This document shows, piece after piece, positions 37,130 to 46,742 of a stretch of DNA of 64,000 nucleotides. The stretch comes from CAWCKS01 sp963763485 (GTDB taxonomy: Bacteria > Pseudomonadota > Alphaproteobacteria > Rhizobiales > Xanthobacteraceae): NCBI GenBank assembly GCA_963763485.1, contig CAVXOW010000004.1:62001-126000 (forward strand), read 5' to 3'. Position 1 is the first letter of the stretch. Every line of letters begins with the position of its first letter. The notes under the pieces were generated by a model, which was not told the DNA's origin, ran no database searches, and was given only the letters and a program-made list of their open reading frames with translations. The position numbers and the translations under genes are program-made.

Positions 37130-38363
37130 TTGCCAGTCACCGAGACCGCCGTCAGCACCATCGCCTCCTGGATCGTCGAACGAGGACTCTCCGGCGGGTC
37201 GGAGGTCGAACTGCTTGAAGGGTTCTGCCGGCGATGCCGCGATGCCGGCATCCACCTCAGCAATGCCATGGTGATCATCGACACGCTGCACCCGGTCTAT
37301 GAGGGCCGCGCGTTCAAATGGCGCGCCAAGCAGAGCAACGAGAAGTCCGGTCTTCGAGTACGGTCCGAGCAACGAGGGCGAGGCCGCGGAGAAATGGCAG
37401 CAAAGTCCGTTCAACTATCTCCTGCAATCGGGCGAAAGCGAGCTGCGCCGGCGCGCCGGCCGTGACCCCGTCGACTTTCCGATGATCGAACAGTTGCGCG
37501 CCGACGGCCACACCGACAACCTGATCATGGTGCATCGCTTCGAGCGCGAAGGCTCGGTCGGCGAGATGGACGCGGTGTATTCACACTGGGCGAGCGACCA
37601 CGACGCCGGCTTTGAGGACGACCACGTCGACGCGCTGCGCAGGCTGGTGCCAACGCTGGCACTCGCGACCAAATGCATCTCGCTGGTGCGCGTCGCTGGC
37701 ACCATCGCGGAAGTCTATCTCGGCCGCGATCCCGGCCAGCGCGTACTCGCCGGCAATATTTCGCGCGGCGTCACCGATTGGCTGCACGCGGTGCTGTGGT
37801 TCTCGGACCTGCGCGAATTCACTGAGCTGTCGGAACGGGTCACGCCGAGCGAGGTCATCGCGTTCCTCAATGAATATGCCGATGTCGTGATCTCTGCGAT
37901 CCATGACTCGGGCGGCGACGTCCTGAAGCTGACCGGCGATGGCATCCTTGCGATCTTCGCCGCCGATGACAGCGCACGCGCTTGCGAGGCGGCGTTGAAG
38001 GCCGAGCGCACTATGCGAACCAAGCTCGCCGAGCTGATCGAACAGCGACGGCAGGAAGGCAAGGCGACCACCGCGGTCTATCTCGGCCTCCATATCGGCG
38101 ACGTGTTCTACGGCAATATCGGCAGCCGCGACCGGCTCGACTTCACCGTGATCGGGCCTGCCGTCAATGAAGCCGCCCGAGTAGCCGAGATGTGCCGCTC
38201 GGCACGGCAGCCGACTTTGATGACGAGCGCGTTCATGGAGGCGGCGGGGGCGACCGAGCGGTCACGCATGGTCTCGGTCGGACGTTTCGCGCTCCGTGGC
38301 GTCGAACGGGTGCAGGAATTGTTCACGCTCGACCAGGCCGGCCGCGCGGGAACAAGGCATTAA
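37130..38363 (+). CDS. Class III adenylate/guanylate cyclase, frameshifted as sequenced
   Basis: A signalling enzyme of about 410 aa that makes cAMP or cGMP. The N-terminal half is a family-specific sensor domain (FCRRCRDAGIHLSNAMVIID, TLHPVYEGRAFKW) common in Bradyrhizobium cyclases. The C-terminal catalytic domain shows VLWFSDLREFTELSE with the metal-binding Asp, GGDVLKLTGDGILAIF with the second Asp, and GDVFYGNIGSRDRLDFTVIG. An extra G at about 37349 splits the chain. Removing it gives NEKSVFEYGPSNEGEAAEKW. Start TTG 37130 follows AAGGA. An ATG at 37085 is possible. It is convergent with the DUF4345 gene, ending 1 bp from it. Confidence 0.88.
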
Positions 38364-38744
38364 TTAAGCGCGCGCCAGCGTCGCGCACCCAATCCCGAAC
38401 ACAACCAGCAACGTCAGCTCGACCAGCATCGGCTGCACCACGGCCGATCCGCCGCCCACGAGCGCGTAAGACACGACGCGGCCAGTGAGCGCGATGCCGA
38501 TTGCAAGCAGCGGCGCGGTCACGAGTGCGGCGGAGTTTCTGATCGCTGCCGCCAGCGCGAAGATCCCGCAGACGCCGAAGAAGCCGCCGAAATCACCGCG
38601 CAGCGTCGCGGTGCCGAGTTCGCCAACGGGTGCTACGCCGAGCAACGCGGCGGGCGCTGTCGGATTCTGGAAGAAGCGCGCCGCGAGCAGAATGCTGAGC
38701 AAGCCGACGACGCCGACAACAAAACGGACAATGAGTTGCATCAT
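38364..38744 (-). CDS. DUF4345-like small membrane protein
   Basis: A 126-aa protein with four hydrophobic helices (LIVRFVVGVVGLLSILLAARF, GVCGIFALAAAI, LVTAPLLAIGIALTGRVVSY, LVELTLLVVFGIGC). The RGDFGGFFGVCG segment before helix two matches the DUF4345 pattern. The function is unknown. It is the last gene of a four-gene minus-strand unit after the DUF1330 gene, with a gap of only 10 bp, so it is probably under the TetR regulator at the head of that unit. Confidence 0.78.
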   Translation of the reverse strand: MMQLIVRFVVGVVGLLSILLAARFFQNPTAPAALLGVAPVGELGTATLRGDFGGFFGVCGIFALAAAIRNSAALVTAPLLAIGIALTGRVVSYALVGGGSAVVQPMLVELTLLVVFGIGCATLARA

Positions 38745-38754
38745 CTTCTTCCAG

Positions 38755-39171
38755 TTAAGATCTAACCGCCGACGAGACGCGGATCAGAAGCTGCCCGGCA
38801 AGACCGGCTGCACGATGCACGCCGATCGCGGCAACTTCAGGCGAGGTCACGATCCGCGCAAACGCGGCAGACGACGGATATTCGACGAGCGCTGCGACGT
38901 CCCACATCTGCTCGACTGTGCCGATCACCAGCGACATGATCTCCCCCGAGAACACCATGCGCCCGCCCTCGCGCTCGACGACTTGCTGCATCTTCGCGCC
39001 GTAAAGCATGTAGGCGTCGCGGCCGGACAGGTCGCTGGCGCGGCCGTCGGCGTATTGGGCGTGCTCGCGGAATTTCAGGAGATTGAGCATCGTAATCGGC
39101 TGGTCCGACGTTTCGGCCATCAGGTTGGCGATACGATCTGCCGTCGGATAAAGCGCGTTATCAACATTCAT
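38755..39171 (-). CDS. DUF1330-like (dimeric alpha-beta barrel) protein
   Basis: A 138-aa cytosolic protein. PITMLNLLKFREHAQYADG, then YMLYGAKMQQVVEREGGRMV and VEYPSSAAFARIVTSPEVAA, match the DUF1330/EthD-like dimeric barrel family, in which small monooxygenases and isomerases occur. The start MNVDNALYP at 39171 is preferred over a longer reading that overlaps the upstream gene. It lies 22 bp after the metallo-hydrolase stop and 10 bp before the DUF4345 gene, so it is part of the TetR-led unit. Confidence 0.82.
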   Translation of the reverse strand: MNVDNALYPTADRIANLMAETSDQPITMLNLLKFREHAQYADGRASDLSGRDAYMLYGAKMQQVVEREGGRMVFSGEIMSLVIGTVEQMWDVAALVEYPSSAAFARIVTSPEVAAIGVHRAAGLAGQLLIRVSSAVRS

Positions 39172-39193
39172 CGGCGTTCCTCCTAAAGCGTCG

Positions 39194-40321
39194 TCATCGC
39201 AACAGGCCGAGCGGCATCTTGCCTTGCACGATGGCGTCACTATTCGCAGGCAGATCGATCCGGAGCCCGTCGAAGCCAATGACCCAACCCGATCGCGGGC
39301 GCACGTCGGCAACGCCATCGAAGAACAACGGGTTGAGCAGCGAGGAAACGAGCGGCGGAATGAAGTGGGTGAACACCAGGAGCTTCACGCCTGCCTCGTT
39401 GGCGACCTCGGCGGCATCGACCGGGCTCGAATGATAGTTCTCGATGTCGGCAAAGATTTTTGCCACCGCCTTGTTGCCCGCCGCCCGCGCGGCATCGGCC
39501 AGCGTCTGCCGCATGCGCTGCGACTGAGCTTCGTGCACCAGCACATCGGCGCCCCTGGCATTCGCAACCACATTGCGCCATTTGGTGGTGTCGCCGGAGA
39601 CGACGACCGAGCGACCCTTGTAGTCGAAGCGGTAGCCGACCGCCGGCCGCACCGGCTCGTGATTGACCTCGAATGCGGTGACCTTCAGGCCATTGTCGTC
39701 GAGCACGACCTGAGCGCCGTCGCGCGTGTCGGACATGCCGACCGCAAACGGTTTCGCGACCAGGGGCGCCGCCTCGATCGGCGTCACCTCGGGGCCGTGA
39801 TGTGCGGCGCGGTAGCGGTCGTCAAGGCTGTAGGCGAGATTGAAACCGTCGACCACCTTGTCGACGCCGGGCCCGCCATAGACCGGCAACGGCTGACGCC
39901 GTCCGCCAACCCAGGTCTGCAGGCGGAATTCGCCGAGATCGCCAATATGGTCGGAATGAAAGTGCGTCAGGAATATGCCGGCGATGCGATCGGCGGGAAA
40001 CAACATCAGCGCCAGTTGCTTCCAGGACTCCGGCCCGGTATCGACCACATAAGCTCGACCGCCGGCAACGATCATGGTGCAGGCCTTGGCGCGATTGCCG
40101 TCGGGCAGCGGTGACGCCGTGCCGCACAGGATGACGTGCAAACCATCGTCACCGAAATCGCTGCGGGAGGCGAACTCGGCAAAGCGCGCGCGAGCCTGGC
40201 GCTCGAACCAGTAACCGACGACGGTCGGACTGCGCAGCGCCAGCGCCACTCCACCGCCGACCGCGGCCAGGACGATCAGTAACGCCAGCAGGATGCGCGA
40301 TCGTCGCGTCATGATTTTCAT
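39194..40321 (-). CDS. Exported metallo-beta-lactamase fold hydrolase
   Basis: A zinc-dependent hydrolase of 375 aa with an N-terminal signal anchor (ILLALLIVLAAVGGGVALAL). The metal motif THFHSDHIGDLGEF (HxHxDH) is clear. The later ligands are the Asp in VVSGDTTKW and the His in LVFTHFIPP. The general plan resembles the ribonuclease Z / arylsulfatase (AtsA-like) branch of the superfamily. The enzyme is predicted to act outside the cytoplasm. Its ATG overlaps the TetR stop (ATGA), so the two are translationally coupled. Given the sulfatase genes on the other arm, an ester or sulfate-ester substrate is conceivable but unproven. Confidence 0.9.
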   Translation of the reverse strand: MKIMTRRSRILLALLIVLAAVGGGVALALRSPTVVGYWFERQARARFAEFASRSDFGDDGLHVILCGTASPLPDGNRAKACTMIVAGGRAYVVDTGPESWKQLALMLFPADRIAGIFLTHFHSDHIGDLGEFRLQTWVGGRRQPLPVYGGPGVDKVVDGFNLAYSLDDRYRAAHHGPEVTPIEAAPLVAKPFAVGMSDTRDGAQVVLDDNGLKVTAFEVNHEPVRPAVGYRFDYKGRSVVVSGDTTKWRNVVANARGADVLVHEAQSQRMRQTLADAARAAGNKAVAKIFADIENYHSSPVDAAEVANEAGVKLLVFTHFIPPLVSSLLNPLFFDGVADVRPRSGWVIGFDGLRIDLPANSDAIVQGKMPLGLLR

Positions 40322-40959
40322 CTTCCTCGGGTGCGCTCGCGCTGATCCAGCAGCGCATCGACGGTCGAACAAATCACCTGTCGGGCTTGTGCCGGACTCA
40401 ACCGTTGTTCCTGGCGCAGCCGATGCCAGGCCTCGAAACTGATCAGCATGTCGATCGCATCGACGAACACATGATCCCTGGCGACATCAGGCGGCAGCCG
40501 TTTCACCAGCAGCGCCCGCAACACGGCGACAAAGCGCGCATGCCCTTCGCGCAGGATCGCCGACTGGTGGCGGTGGACGACCCCGGCGCGCAAGTAAGGC
40601 GCCATGCGCTCGAAGGCCGACGCGCGCCGCTCGACCAGCTCGAGCACCTGATCACGCCACTGCGTCGACTTGAACGGCTGCTCGGCGATTGCCGCGAATT
40701 GCACCTGCAGGATCGCCGCCATCTCGCGATAAAGGCTGTCCATGTCGCTGAAGTGTCGGAACACCGAGCGGCGGCCGACACCGGCGCGGTCAGACACCTC
40801 ATCAGCGCTCGGCGCGATACTACCTTCGGCGACCAGTTCCAGCATCGCCTGCACGATGCGCCGCTGGCTCGACACCGAGCGGCGATGCCGGCCGTCGGCC
40901 GGCTCGTCGACGGTGAGCGTCATCACCCCGGGATCGATTGCAGACGTGCGTCCGCGCAT
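40318..40959 (-). CDS. TetR-family transcriptional regulator
   Basis: A repressor of about 213 aa. The N-terminal helix-turn-helix is RRIVQAMLELVAEGSIAPSA followed by DEVSDRAGVGRRSVFRHFSD. The C-terminal ligand domain is AQWRDQVLELVERR-like helices with LRAGVVHRHQSAILREGHAR. The start at 40959 (MRGRTSAIDPG) gives a normal lead before the HTH. A longer reading reaches an ATG at 41034 inside the operator palindrome. It heads the minus-strand unit with the metallo-hydrolase, DUF1330 and DUF4345 genes, and lies opposite the dehalogenase arm. It probably controls both. Confidence 0.92.
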   Translation of the reverse strand: MRGRTSAIDPGVMTLTVDEPADGRHRRSVSSQRRIVQAMLELVAEGSIAPSADEVSDRAGVGRRSVFRHFSDMDSLYREMAAILQVQFAAIAEQPFKSTQWRDQVLELVERRASAFERMAPYLRAGVVHRHQSAILREGHARFVAVLRALLVKRLPPDVARDHVFVDAIDMLISFEAWHRLRQEQRLSPAQARQVICSTVDALLDQRERTRGR

Positions 40960-41024
40960 TGCGGTCTCCGGATTGAACTTCCGTGTTGCAACTCTTCTCG
41001 CGCCTTGACCCGCATAAGAATATA

Positions 41025-41041
41025 TGGCACTCATAGTGTCA
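41025..41041. promoter_or_regulatory. Candidate TetR operator between divergent arms
   Basis: TGGCACT and AGTGTCA are near-perfect inverted arms (6 of 7 pairs) around CAT, in an AT-rich stretch (GAATATATGG) of the 125-bp gap between the TetR gene and the haloalkane dehalogenase gene. Size, symmetry and position fit a TetR-type operator controlling both directions. Confidence 0.5.
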
Positions 41042-41084
41042 ATAGATCGATAGCAAGAATCGAACAAAGATCTGGGAGGCCGAC

Positions 41085-41987
41085 ATGGAGGTGTTGCGGA
41101 CGCCGGACGCGCGATTCGCCGGCATGCCCGATTTCGCCTTCCCGCCACATTATCTCGAGGTCGGTTCGCCGCCGTTGCGCCTGCACTATGTCGACGAGGG
41201 CAACAGTGAAGCGCGGCCGGTGCTGCTGATGCATGGCGAGCCGAGCTGGTGCTACCTGTACCGCAAGATCATCCCGCCGCTTGCCGCGCAAGGACATCGC
41301 GTTGTAGCGCCGGACCTGATCGGCTTTGGCCGCTCCGACAAGCCGGCAAAACGCAGCGACTACACCTTCGAGCGCCATGTCGACTGGATGAGCGAGTTTC
41401 TCAGCCGACTTGACCTGAAAGACATCACGCTGTTCTGCCAGGACTGGGGCGGCCTGATCGGCTTGCGCCTGGTGGCGCGGTTTCCGGAGCGCTTCGCAGC
41501 GGTCATCGCGGCAAATACAGGGCTGCCAGCCGGCGGCCGCAACATTCCATTCGCATTTCGCATCTGGCTCGCCTTCAGCCAATACGTGCCGCGCCTGCCG
41601 ATCGGCGGCTTGATCAGCCGCGGCACGGTGCGGCGGCTGAACGACGCGGAGAAGCGCGCCTATGACGCGCCCTTCCCTGACGAGAGCTACAAGGCCGGCG
41701 CGCGCCAGTTTCCCGCGCTGGTGCCGATCACGGATGCCCACGCATCGGTCGCCGAATGCAAGCAGGCCTGGGAGGTGCTGGAGCGCTTCGACAAACCGTT
41801 CGTCACGGCGTTCTCCGACCACGATCCGATCACGCGCGGCGGCGATCGGCTGTTCCAGGCGCGCATCCCCGGCACCAAGGGACAGCCGCACACGACCATC
41901 CGCCGCGGCGGACACTTTTTGCAGGAGGATCAGCCGGAGCAGCTCGCACAGCTGATCCATAACGTTGCGCAGGGGGTTGCGCGATGA
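41085..41987 (+). CDS. Haloalkane dehalogenase (HLD-I-like alpha/beta hydrolase)
   Basis: A cytosolic alpha/beta hydrolase of 300 aa that would cleave carbon-halogen bonds to give alcohols. The nucleophile Asp120 and halide-binding Trp121 are in LFCQDWGGLIGLRL. The oxyanion motif is HGEPSWCYLYRK with Glu52, as in DhlA-like subfamily I. The acid Asp lies in TAFSDHDPITRGG (245 or 247) and the base His277 in RRGGHFLQEDQP. The cap domain lies between about 150 and 225. Epoxide hydrolases share the fold, but the DWGG and HGEP combination and length favour a dehalogenase. It is the first gene of the right arm and overlaps the GST-like gene by 4 bp (ATGA). Confidence 0.88.
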   Translation: MEVLRTPDARFAGMPDFAFPPHYLEVGSPPLRLHYVDEGNSEARPVLLMHGEPSWCYLYRKIIPPLAAQGHRVVAPDLIGFGRSDKPAKRSDYTFERHVDWMSEFLSRLDLKDITLFCQDWGGLIGLRLVARFPERFAAVIAANTGLPAGGRNIPFAFRIWLAFSQYVPRLPIGGLISRGTVRRLNDAEKRAYDAPFPDESYKAGARQFPALVPITDAHASVAECKQAWEVLERFDKPFVTAFSDHDPITRGGDRLFQARIPGTKGQPHTTIRRGGHFLQEDQPEQLAQLIHNVAQGVAR

Positions 41988-43151
41988 CCCCGCCGGTCCC
42001 GGCCGCCGTGCGCTACAACGCCGATGGCGTTGCGAGGCCGTTCGTCCTCTACGGCTGGCACCTCTCTTATTATACCGGCAAGATACGCTGCTATTTGCGC
42101 TACAAACGGCTTCCGTTCGTCGACACGCCGGTCGATTTCGTCACCTTGATGATGCGGGTCAAGCGCCGCACCGGAGCGGTCGTCATGCCGGTCGTGGTGA
42201 CGCCGCAGGGCGAATGGCTGCAGGAACTCGAGCGCAATCATCGACGAGCTGGAGCGGCGCTTTCCCGAACGTCCCGTTATTCCATCAACCCCGGTGCGGC
42301 GCTTCGCAGCGTATCTGCTGGAGACCTGGGGCGACGAGTGGTGGATTCCCGTCGCCATGCACACGCGCTGGAGCTATCCGGAAAACTACACGCTGTTCGA
42401 GCGCGAGGGCGGCAAGGCGCTGTTGCCGCGCTGGCCGAAATTCCTGCGCGACCGCGCGGTCGCGACAGCTGCAAACGCGATGCGCGGCTATCTCTCGCGG
42501 ATCGGCATCGCGCCCGAGCAGACACCGCTGCTCGAGCGCTGGACATCGGATATGCTCGACACGCTCGACGCCCATTTTGCCGCGCATCGCTACCTGCTCG
42601 GTGACGCCCCTACCATTGGCGACTTCGGACTGATCGGCACGATGTACGGCCATCTCGGCCGCGATCCCTGGCCGAAACGCGAACTGGTCGATCAGCGCAA
42701 GCATTTGCGCGCCTGGATCGACCGCATGGCGGAGCCGGATGCCTCGACGCCATCGCTGACTGCCGGGTCCGACGACGTCCCCGCCTCGCTCGCACCAGTA
42801 TTTCGCTCGATCGCAGCAGAATTCCTGCCAATGATCGAAGCGACGCTCGATGCCGTGAAGCGTCACGTCGACTCGGGCACCCGCGACCAAAACGACGTGC
42901 TGCCGCGCGGGCTTGATCCGATCACCTACCCGCTCGGATCGGGCCGATACACCCGCATCGCAGTGCCGTTCATGCTCTGGAAGATCCAGCGCCTGAATGC
43001 CGTCTATCACGCGATGGGCGCGAACGAACAAGGCGCGGTGCGGCGCTGGCTCGAGACAATCGGCTGCGCGCGCCTGCTCGATCTTTCCATTCCGCAGCTG
43101 CGCCGCGTTGCGCTCCGCGTCGCCATCGAACCGTCGGCGCATGCCGCATGA
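41984..43151 (+). CDS. Glutathione S-transferase-like protein with long C-terminus, frameshifted as sequenced
   Basis: A protein of about 388 aa with a thioredoxin-fold GST N-terminus (LYGWHLSYYTGKIRCYLRYK, VVMPVVVTPQGEWLQDSSAI) and an extended helical C-terminus (FAAYLLETWGDEWWIPVAMH, HRYLLGDAPTIGDFGLIGTM). GST-like proteins of this long type also carry the DEWW region. As sequenced, an extra A at about 42225 breaks it. Removing it gives LQDSSAIIDELERRFPERPV, a normal GST helix. Its start overlaps the dehalogenase stop. Glutathione-dependent dehalogenation or detoxification is a reasonable role beside a dehalogenase. Confidence 0.87.
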
Positions 43152-43179
43152 CCATCACATCCTTCGACCGGACAATCGC

Positions 43180-44839
43180 ATGAAAATCCGCAGCCTCGCA
43201 GCTCTCGTTCTTGTTGCTATCGGGCTCGCGGGCTGGGCCGTCTATCATCGCTACTGGTACTACCTGCCCGGCCTGATCGCCTCGATCCGTGACCCGGTCG
43301 GCCCCAACGTCGCCGTGCATTGGCAGACCGACTCGAATGCGGCTCCCGCGCCGGCAGCTTCACGACCACCGAACGTTGTCGTGATCCTTGCCGACGATCT
43401 CGGCTGGAACGACCTCACCTTCAACGGCGGCGGGGTCGCCGGCGGCGCAGTACCGACGCCGCGGATCGATTCGATTGCCAAGGACGGCATGCTGTTCACG
43501 CAGGCCTATGCCGGCAACGCTACCTGCGCGCCGTCACGCGCCGCCATCATGACCGGGCGCTACGCGACGCGGTTCGGCTTCGAATTCACGCCGGCACCGA
43601 TCGCGTTCTCAAGGCTGATTAGCACCTACCACTCGGAAAACGGCCAACCGATGATCTATCACGCCGAGCTCGAGAACGACTATCCCGAGTTCGATCGACG
43701 AGCTGACCGTGCCGACGTCGGAGACGATGATCGGCCAGCTCATGAAGACCAAAGGCTACCACACCATGATGCTCGGCAAGTGGCATCTCGGCGGCACGCT
43801 AACGACGCGGCCGGAAGCGCGCGGCTTCGACGAGGCTCTCGCCTTCTATGCCGGCGCGTCGATGTATCTGCCGACACGCTCGGCCAGTGTCGAAAACTCG
43901 ATGCAGGATTTCGATCCGATCGACAAATTCCTGTGGGCGAACCTGCCGTTCGGCGTGCGCTACAACGGCTCGAAGCAGTTCGAGCCTGCGGAATACATGA
44001 CGGACTATCTCGCCAAGGAGGCGGCACAGGCGATTCAAGCCAACAAGAACCGGCCGTTCTTCATGTATCTTGCCTTCAACGCGCCCCACACGCCGTTGCA
44101 GGCGCTGAAGTCGGATTACGAGGCGCTCGGCCAGATCACCGACCACCGGCTGCGGGTCTATGCAGCAATGATCCGCGGCCTCGACCGCGGCGTCGGCACC
44201 GTGCTGGATGCGCTGAAGGCTGCCGGCCTCGACGACAACACACTCGTCATCTTCACCAGCGACAACGGTGGTGCCGGCTATATCGGCCTGCCCGAGATCA
44301 ACAAGCCGTTCCGCGGCTGGAAGGCGACGTTCTTCGAGGGCGGCCTGCACGTGCCGTTCTTCATCCGATGGCCGGGGCATGTGCCTGCCGGCAGCAAGTT
44401 CAGCCGGCCGGTCGGTCACGTCGATATCTTTGCGACCGCTGCGGCCGCCGCCGGCGCGAGCATGCCGCAGGATCGCGTGATGGACGGCGTCGATCTCGTC
44501 AAATTCGCGACCACACGCGCGACCAGCGATCCACACAAATCGCTGTATTGGCGCAGCGGCGACTACAAGGTGCTGTTGAGCGAAGGCTGGAAGCTGCAGG
44601 TCTCGGCCCGACCCGACAAGACCTGGCTGTTCGATCTCAACAAGGACCCGACCGAGAAGCAGAATTTGGCGGACGCGGTGCCGGCGAAAGCCGCCGAGCT
44701 CAAGGCGCTGCTGGCGAAGGTCGACGCCGAACAGGTCAAGCCGCTGTGGCCGTCCCTGCTCGAGGGACCGATCGTGATCGACACGCCGTCGAGCTATCCG
44801 GTCAAGCCAACGGACGAATTCATCTACTGGGCAAACTAG
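43180..44839 (+). CDS. Type I sulfatase with N-terminal membrane anchor, frameshifted as sequenced
   Basis: A sulfate-ester hydrolase of about 552 aa. The formylglycine site is C116 in ATCAPSRAAIMTGRYATRFG (CxPSR). Metal-binding Asp residues are in VVILADDLGWNDL, and the second half shows TMMLGKWHLGG, AFNAPHTPLQAL and FTSDNGGAGYIGLP. An N-terminal hydrophobic helix (AALVLVAIGLAGWAVYHRYW) predicts export or anchoring on the periplasmic side. An extra T at about 43690 shifts the frame. Removing it gives NDYPESIDELTVPTSETMIG. It lies 28 bp after the GST-like gene and 7 bp before a formylglycine-generating enzyme gene, its obvious maturation partner. Confidence 0.92.
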
Positions 44840-44846
44840 CCGAACG

Positions 44847-45836
44847 ATGAAGCTCGCGCACACACAACTCGTTCGTCTTGCTGCACTCGGCGTCGCCGCG
44901 CTTGCGGTGGCGGGCTGGTGGTGGCCGATGCGCGATCCGACGCCGCCGGGCGTTTGCTTGCGCGCCGACGATCGTCCGTCGTTTCCGGGTGACGGCATGG
45001 TCTGGATCGAACCGGGCCGCTTCAAGATGGGTTCCGAGGCTTATCGCATCGAGGAAGCGCCGGTGCACGAGGCCGCCGTCGATGGCTTCTGGATCGACAG
45101 CCACGACGTCACCAACGCGCAGTTTGACCGCTTCGTGCGCGAGACCGGCTATGTCACCCGCGCCGAACGGCGCAACGGCAACCTGGTTCCCGGTGCGTTC
45201 GTGTTCATCGCACCCGACGACGTGCATGATCTGCACGCGATCGAGCAGTGGTGGAAGTTCGTGCCCGGCGCGAACTGGCGGCACCCGGAGGGTCCACGCA
45301 GCGATATCGCCAACCGGATGAACCACCCGGTCGTGCAGGTCGCTTCTGAAGATGCCGAGGCCTATGCTCACTGGGCCGGCCGATCGCTACCGACCGAAGC
45401 GCAGTGGGAGTTTGCCGCGCGCGGTGGCCTCGACGGCAAGACCTTTGTCTGGGGCGACGAGGCCGATCATGAGGGCGAGCCGCAGGCCAACTTCTGGCAT
45501 GGCGTGTTTCCCGTGCTCAATCTTGGCGCCAAGGGTTACAAGGGCACCTCGCCGGTCGGCTGCTTCCGTCCCAACGGCTACGGGCTTTACGACATGGCCG
45601 GCAATGTCTGGCAATGGACGCGCGACCCCTGGAGCGGCAGCGGCAGCGACGCCGACGTGCCCTACGCCCCGTCGGCGCGAAATTTTCGCGTGATCAAGGG
45701 TGGCTCATTTCTTTGCGCCGCCAACTTCTGCGCGCGCTACCGGCCGGCCGCGCGACAACCGGGCGATGCCGGTGTCGGCACTTCGCATATCGGCTTTCGC
45801 ACCGTGTTGGCCGCGACCCCGCGCGTGAGCAACTAG
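44847..45836 (+). CDS. Formylglycine-generating enzyme (sulfatase-modifying factor), signal-anchored
   Basis: An oxygen- and copper-dependent enzyme that turns the sulfatase active-site Cys into formylglycine. The catalytic Cys pair is present, C290 and C295 in RVIKGGSFLCAANFCARYRP, followed by HIGFRTV. Other family blocks are FWIDSHDVTNAQFDRFVRET, RSLPTEAQWEFAARGG and GLYDMAGNVWQWTRD. The N-terminus (AALGVAALAVAGWWWP) is a signal anchor, placing the catalytic domain in the periplasm, like its substrate. The length is 329 aa. It starts 7 bp after the sulfatase stop and probably shares its mRNA. Confidence 0.94.
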   Translation: MKLAHTQLVRLAALGVAALAVAGWWWPMRDPTPPGVCLRADDRPSFPGDGMVWIEPGRFKMGSEAYRIEEAPVHEAAVDGFWIDSHDVTNAQFDRFVRETGYVTRAERRNGNLVPGAFVFIAPDDVHDLHAIEQWWKFVPGANWRHPEGPRSDIANRMNHPVVQVASEDAEAYAHWAGRSLPTEAQWEFAARGGLDGKTFVWGDEADHEGEPQANFWHGVFPVLNLGAKGYKGTSPVGCFRPNGYGLYDMAGNVWQWTRDPWSGSGSDADVPYAPSARNFRVIKGGSFLCAANFCARYRPAARQPGDAGVGTSHIGFRTVLAATPRVSN

Positions 45837-45985
45837 ACGCTCGATTTTCGCCTCCGTGCCAGCGTGTTGTCGCGACGACGCCACTGCGCATCACGTAGCC
45901 GTCCATGAAACATGCAACGCCGGACGCCCTTGCGCCTCCCCTCAATCTTGTTACCGTCCGGCCAGTGCGAAGAAGGGACTGATTG

Positions 45986-46672
45986 ATGATCGACGACAAT
46001 GCGCGGCCACGTGTGCCGGCACAGGAAAATTTTGATCAAAATCGTGCGGCCTTTGCCGGACTGGGACTCAGACAACGCTTCGAGCGCATCTTTACAACAA
46101 ACTTATGGGGCGCGCCGACTTCGCCCTCGGGACTGGGATCGGAGCCAGACCAGACAACTGTGCTCGCGAGAGATTTGCCGCAATTGCTCGAACGCCTCAA
46201 AGTCCGCAGCCTCCTCGATGCGCCTTGTGGCGACGCATCGTGGATCGGCCGAGTCGCTCTTCCTGTTAGCTATATCGGCGTGGACATCGTGCCGGCGATC
46301 ATCGATCGCCTGCAAGCGCAGGGCTCGGCCGAGCGCGAATTCAGGTACGGAGACATCACGACGGATCAACTGCCGGCGGCGGATGCAATTCTCTGCCGCG
46401 ATTGCCTGGTGCACTTGAGCAATGCCAACATCAAGCGTGCAATCGCAAATTTCAAGCGATCGGGTTCAGTCTATCTGATGTTGACGACGTTTGCGCAATT
46501 AAAGGTCAATCGCGATATCGAGGACGGCGATTGGCGTCCGCTGAATTTTTGCGCTGCACCGTTCAATTGGCCGGAGCCGCTCCAACTTTTGAGCGAACAA
46601 TGCACGGAAGCCAATGGCTTCTATCACGACAAATCGCTCGGGGTCTGGCGACTCGCGGATATCGCCGGCTGA
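45986..46672 (+). CDS. Class I SAM-dependent methyltransferase
   Basis: A cytosolic protein of 228 aa. SAM motif I is SLLDAPCGDASWIGRV, motif II is YIGVDIVPAIIDRLQAQ, and AILCRDCLVHLSNANIKRAI corresponds to the post-II region. A conserved N-terminal RFERIFTTNLWG segment and the C-terminal HDKSLGVWRLADI fit a small methyltransferase group of unknown substrate. The ATG at 45986 is preferred over the TTG before it. AT content is slightly higher than in neighbouring genes. No neighbour explains the substrate. Confidence 0.85.
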   Translation: MIDDNARPRVPAQENFDQNRAAFAGLGLRQRFERIFTTNLWGAPTSPSGLGSEPDQTTVLARDLPQLLERLKVRSLLDAPCGDASWIGRVALPVSYIGVDIVPAIIDRLQAQGSAEREFRYGDITTDQLPAADAILCRDCLVHLSNANIKRAIANFKRSGSVYLMLTTFAQLKVNRDIEDGDWRPLNFCAAPFNWPEPLQLLSEQCTEANGFYHDKSLGVWRLADIAG

Positions 46673-46742
46673 AAACCGGCTGGCGTCGGCCGAAACCCGG
46701 CGTCATACTGCGCGCAAAAATCGACAAACGGGAGGCTACGCT

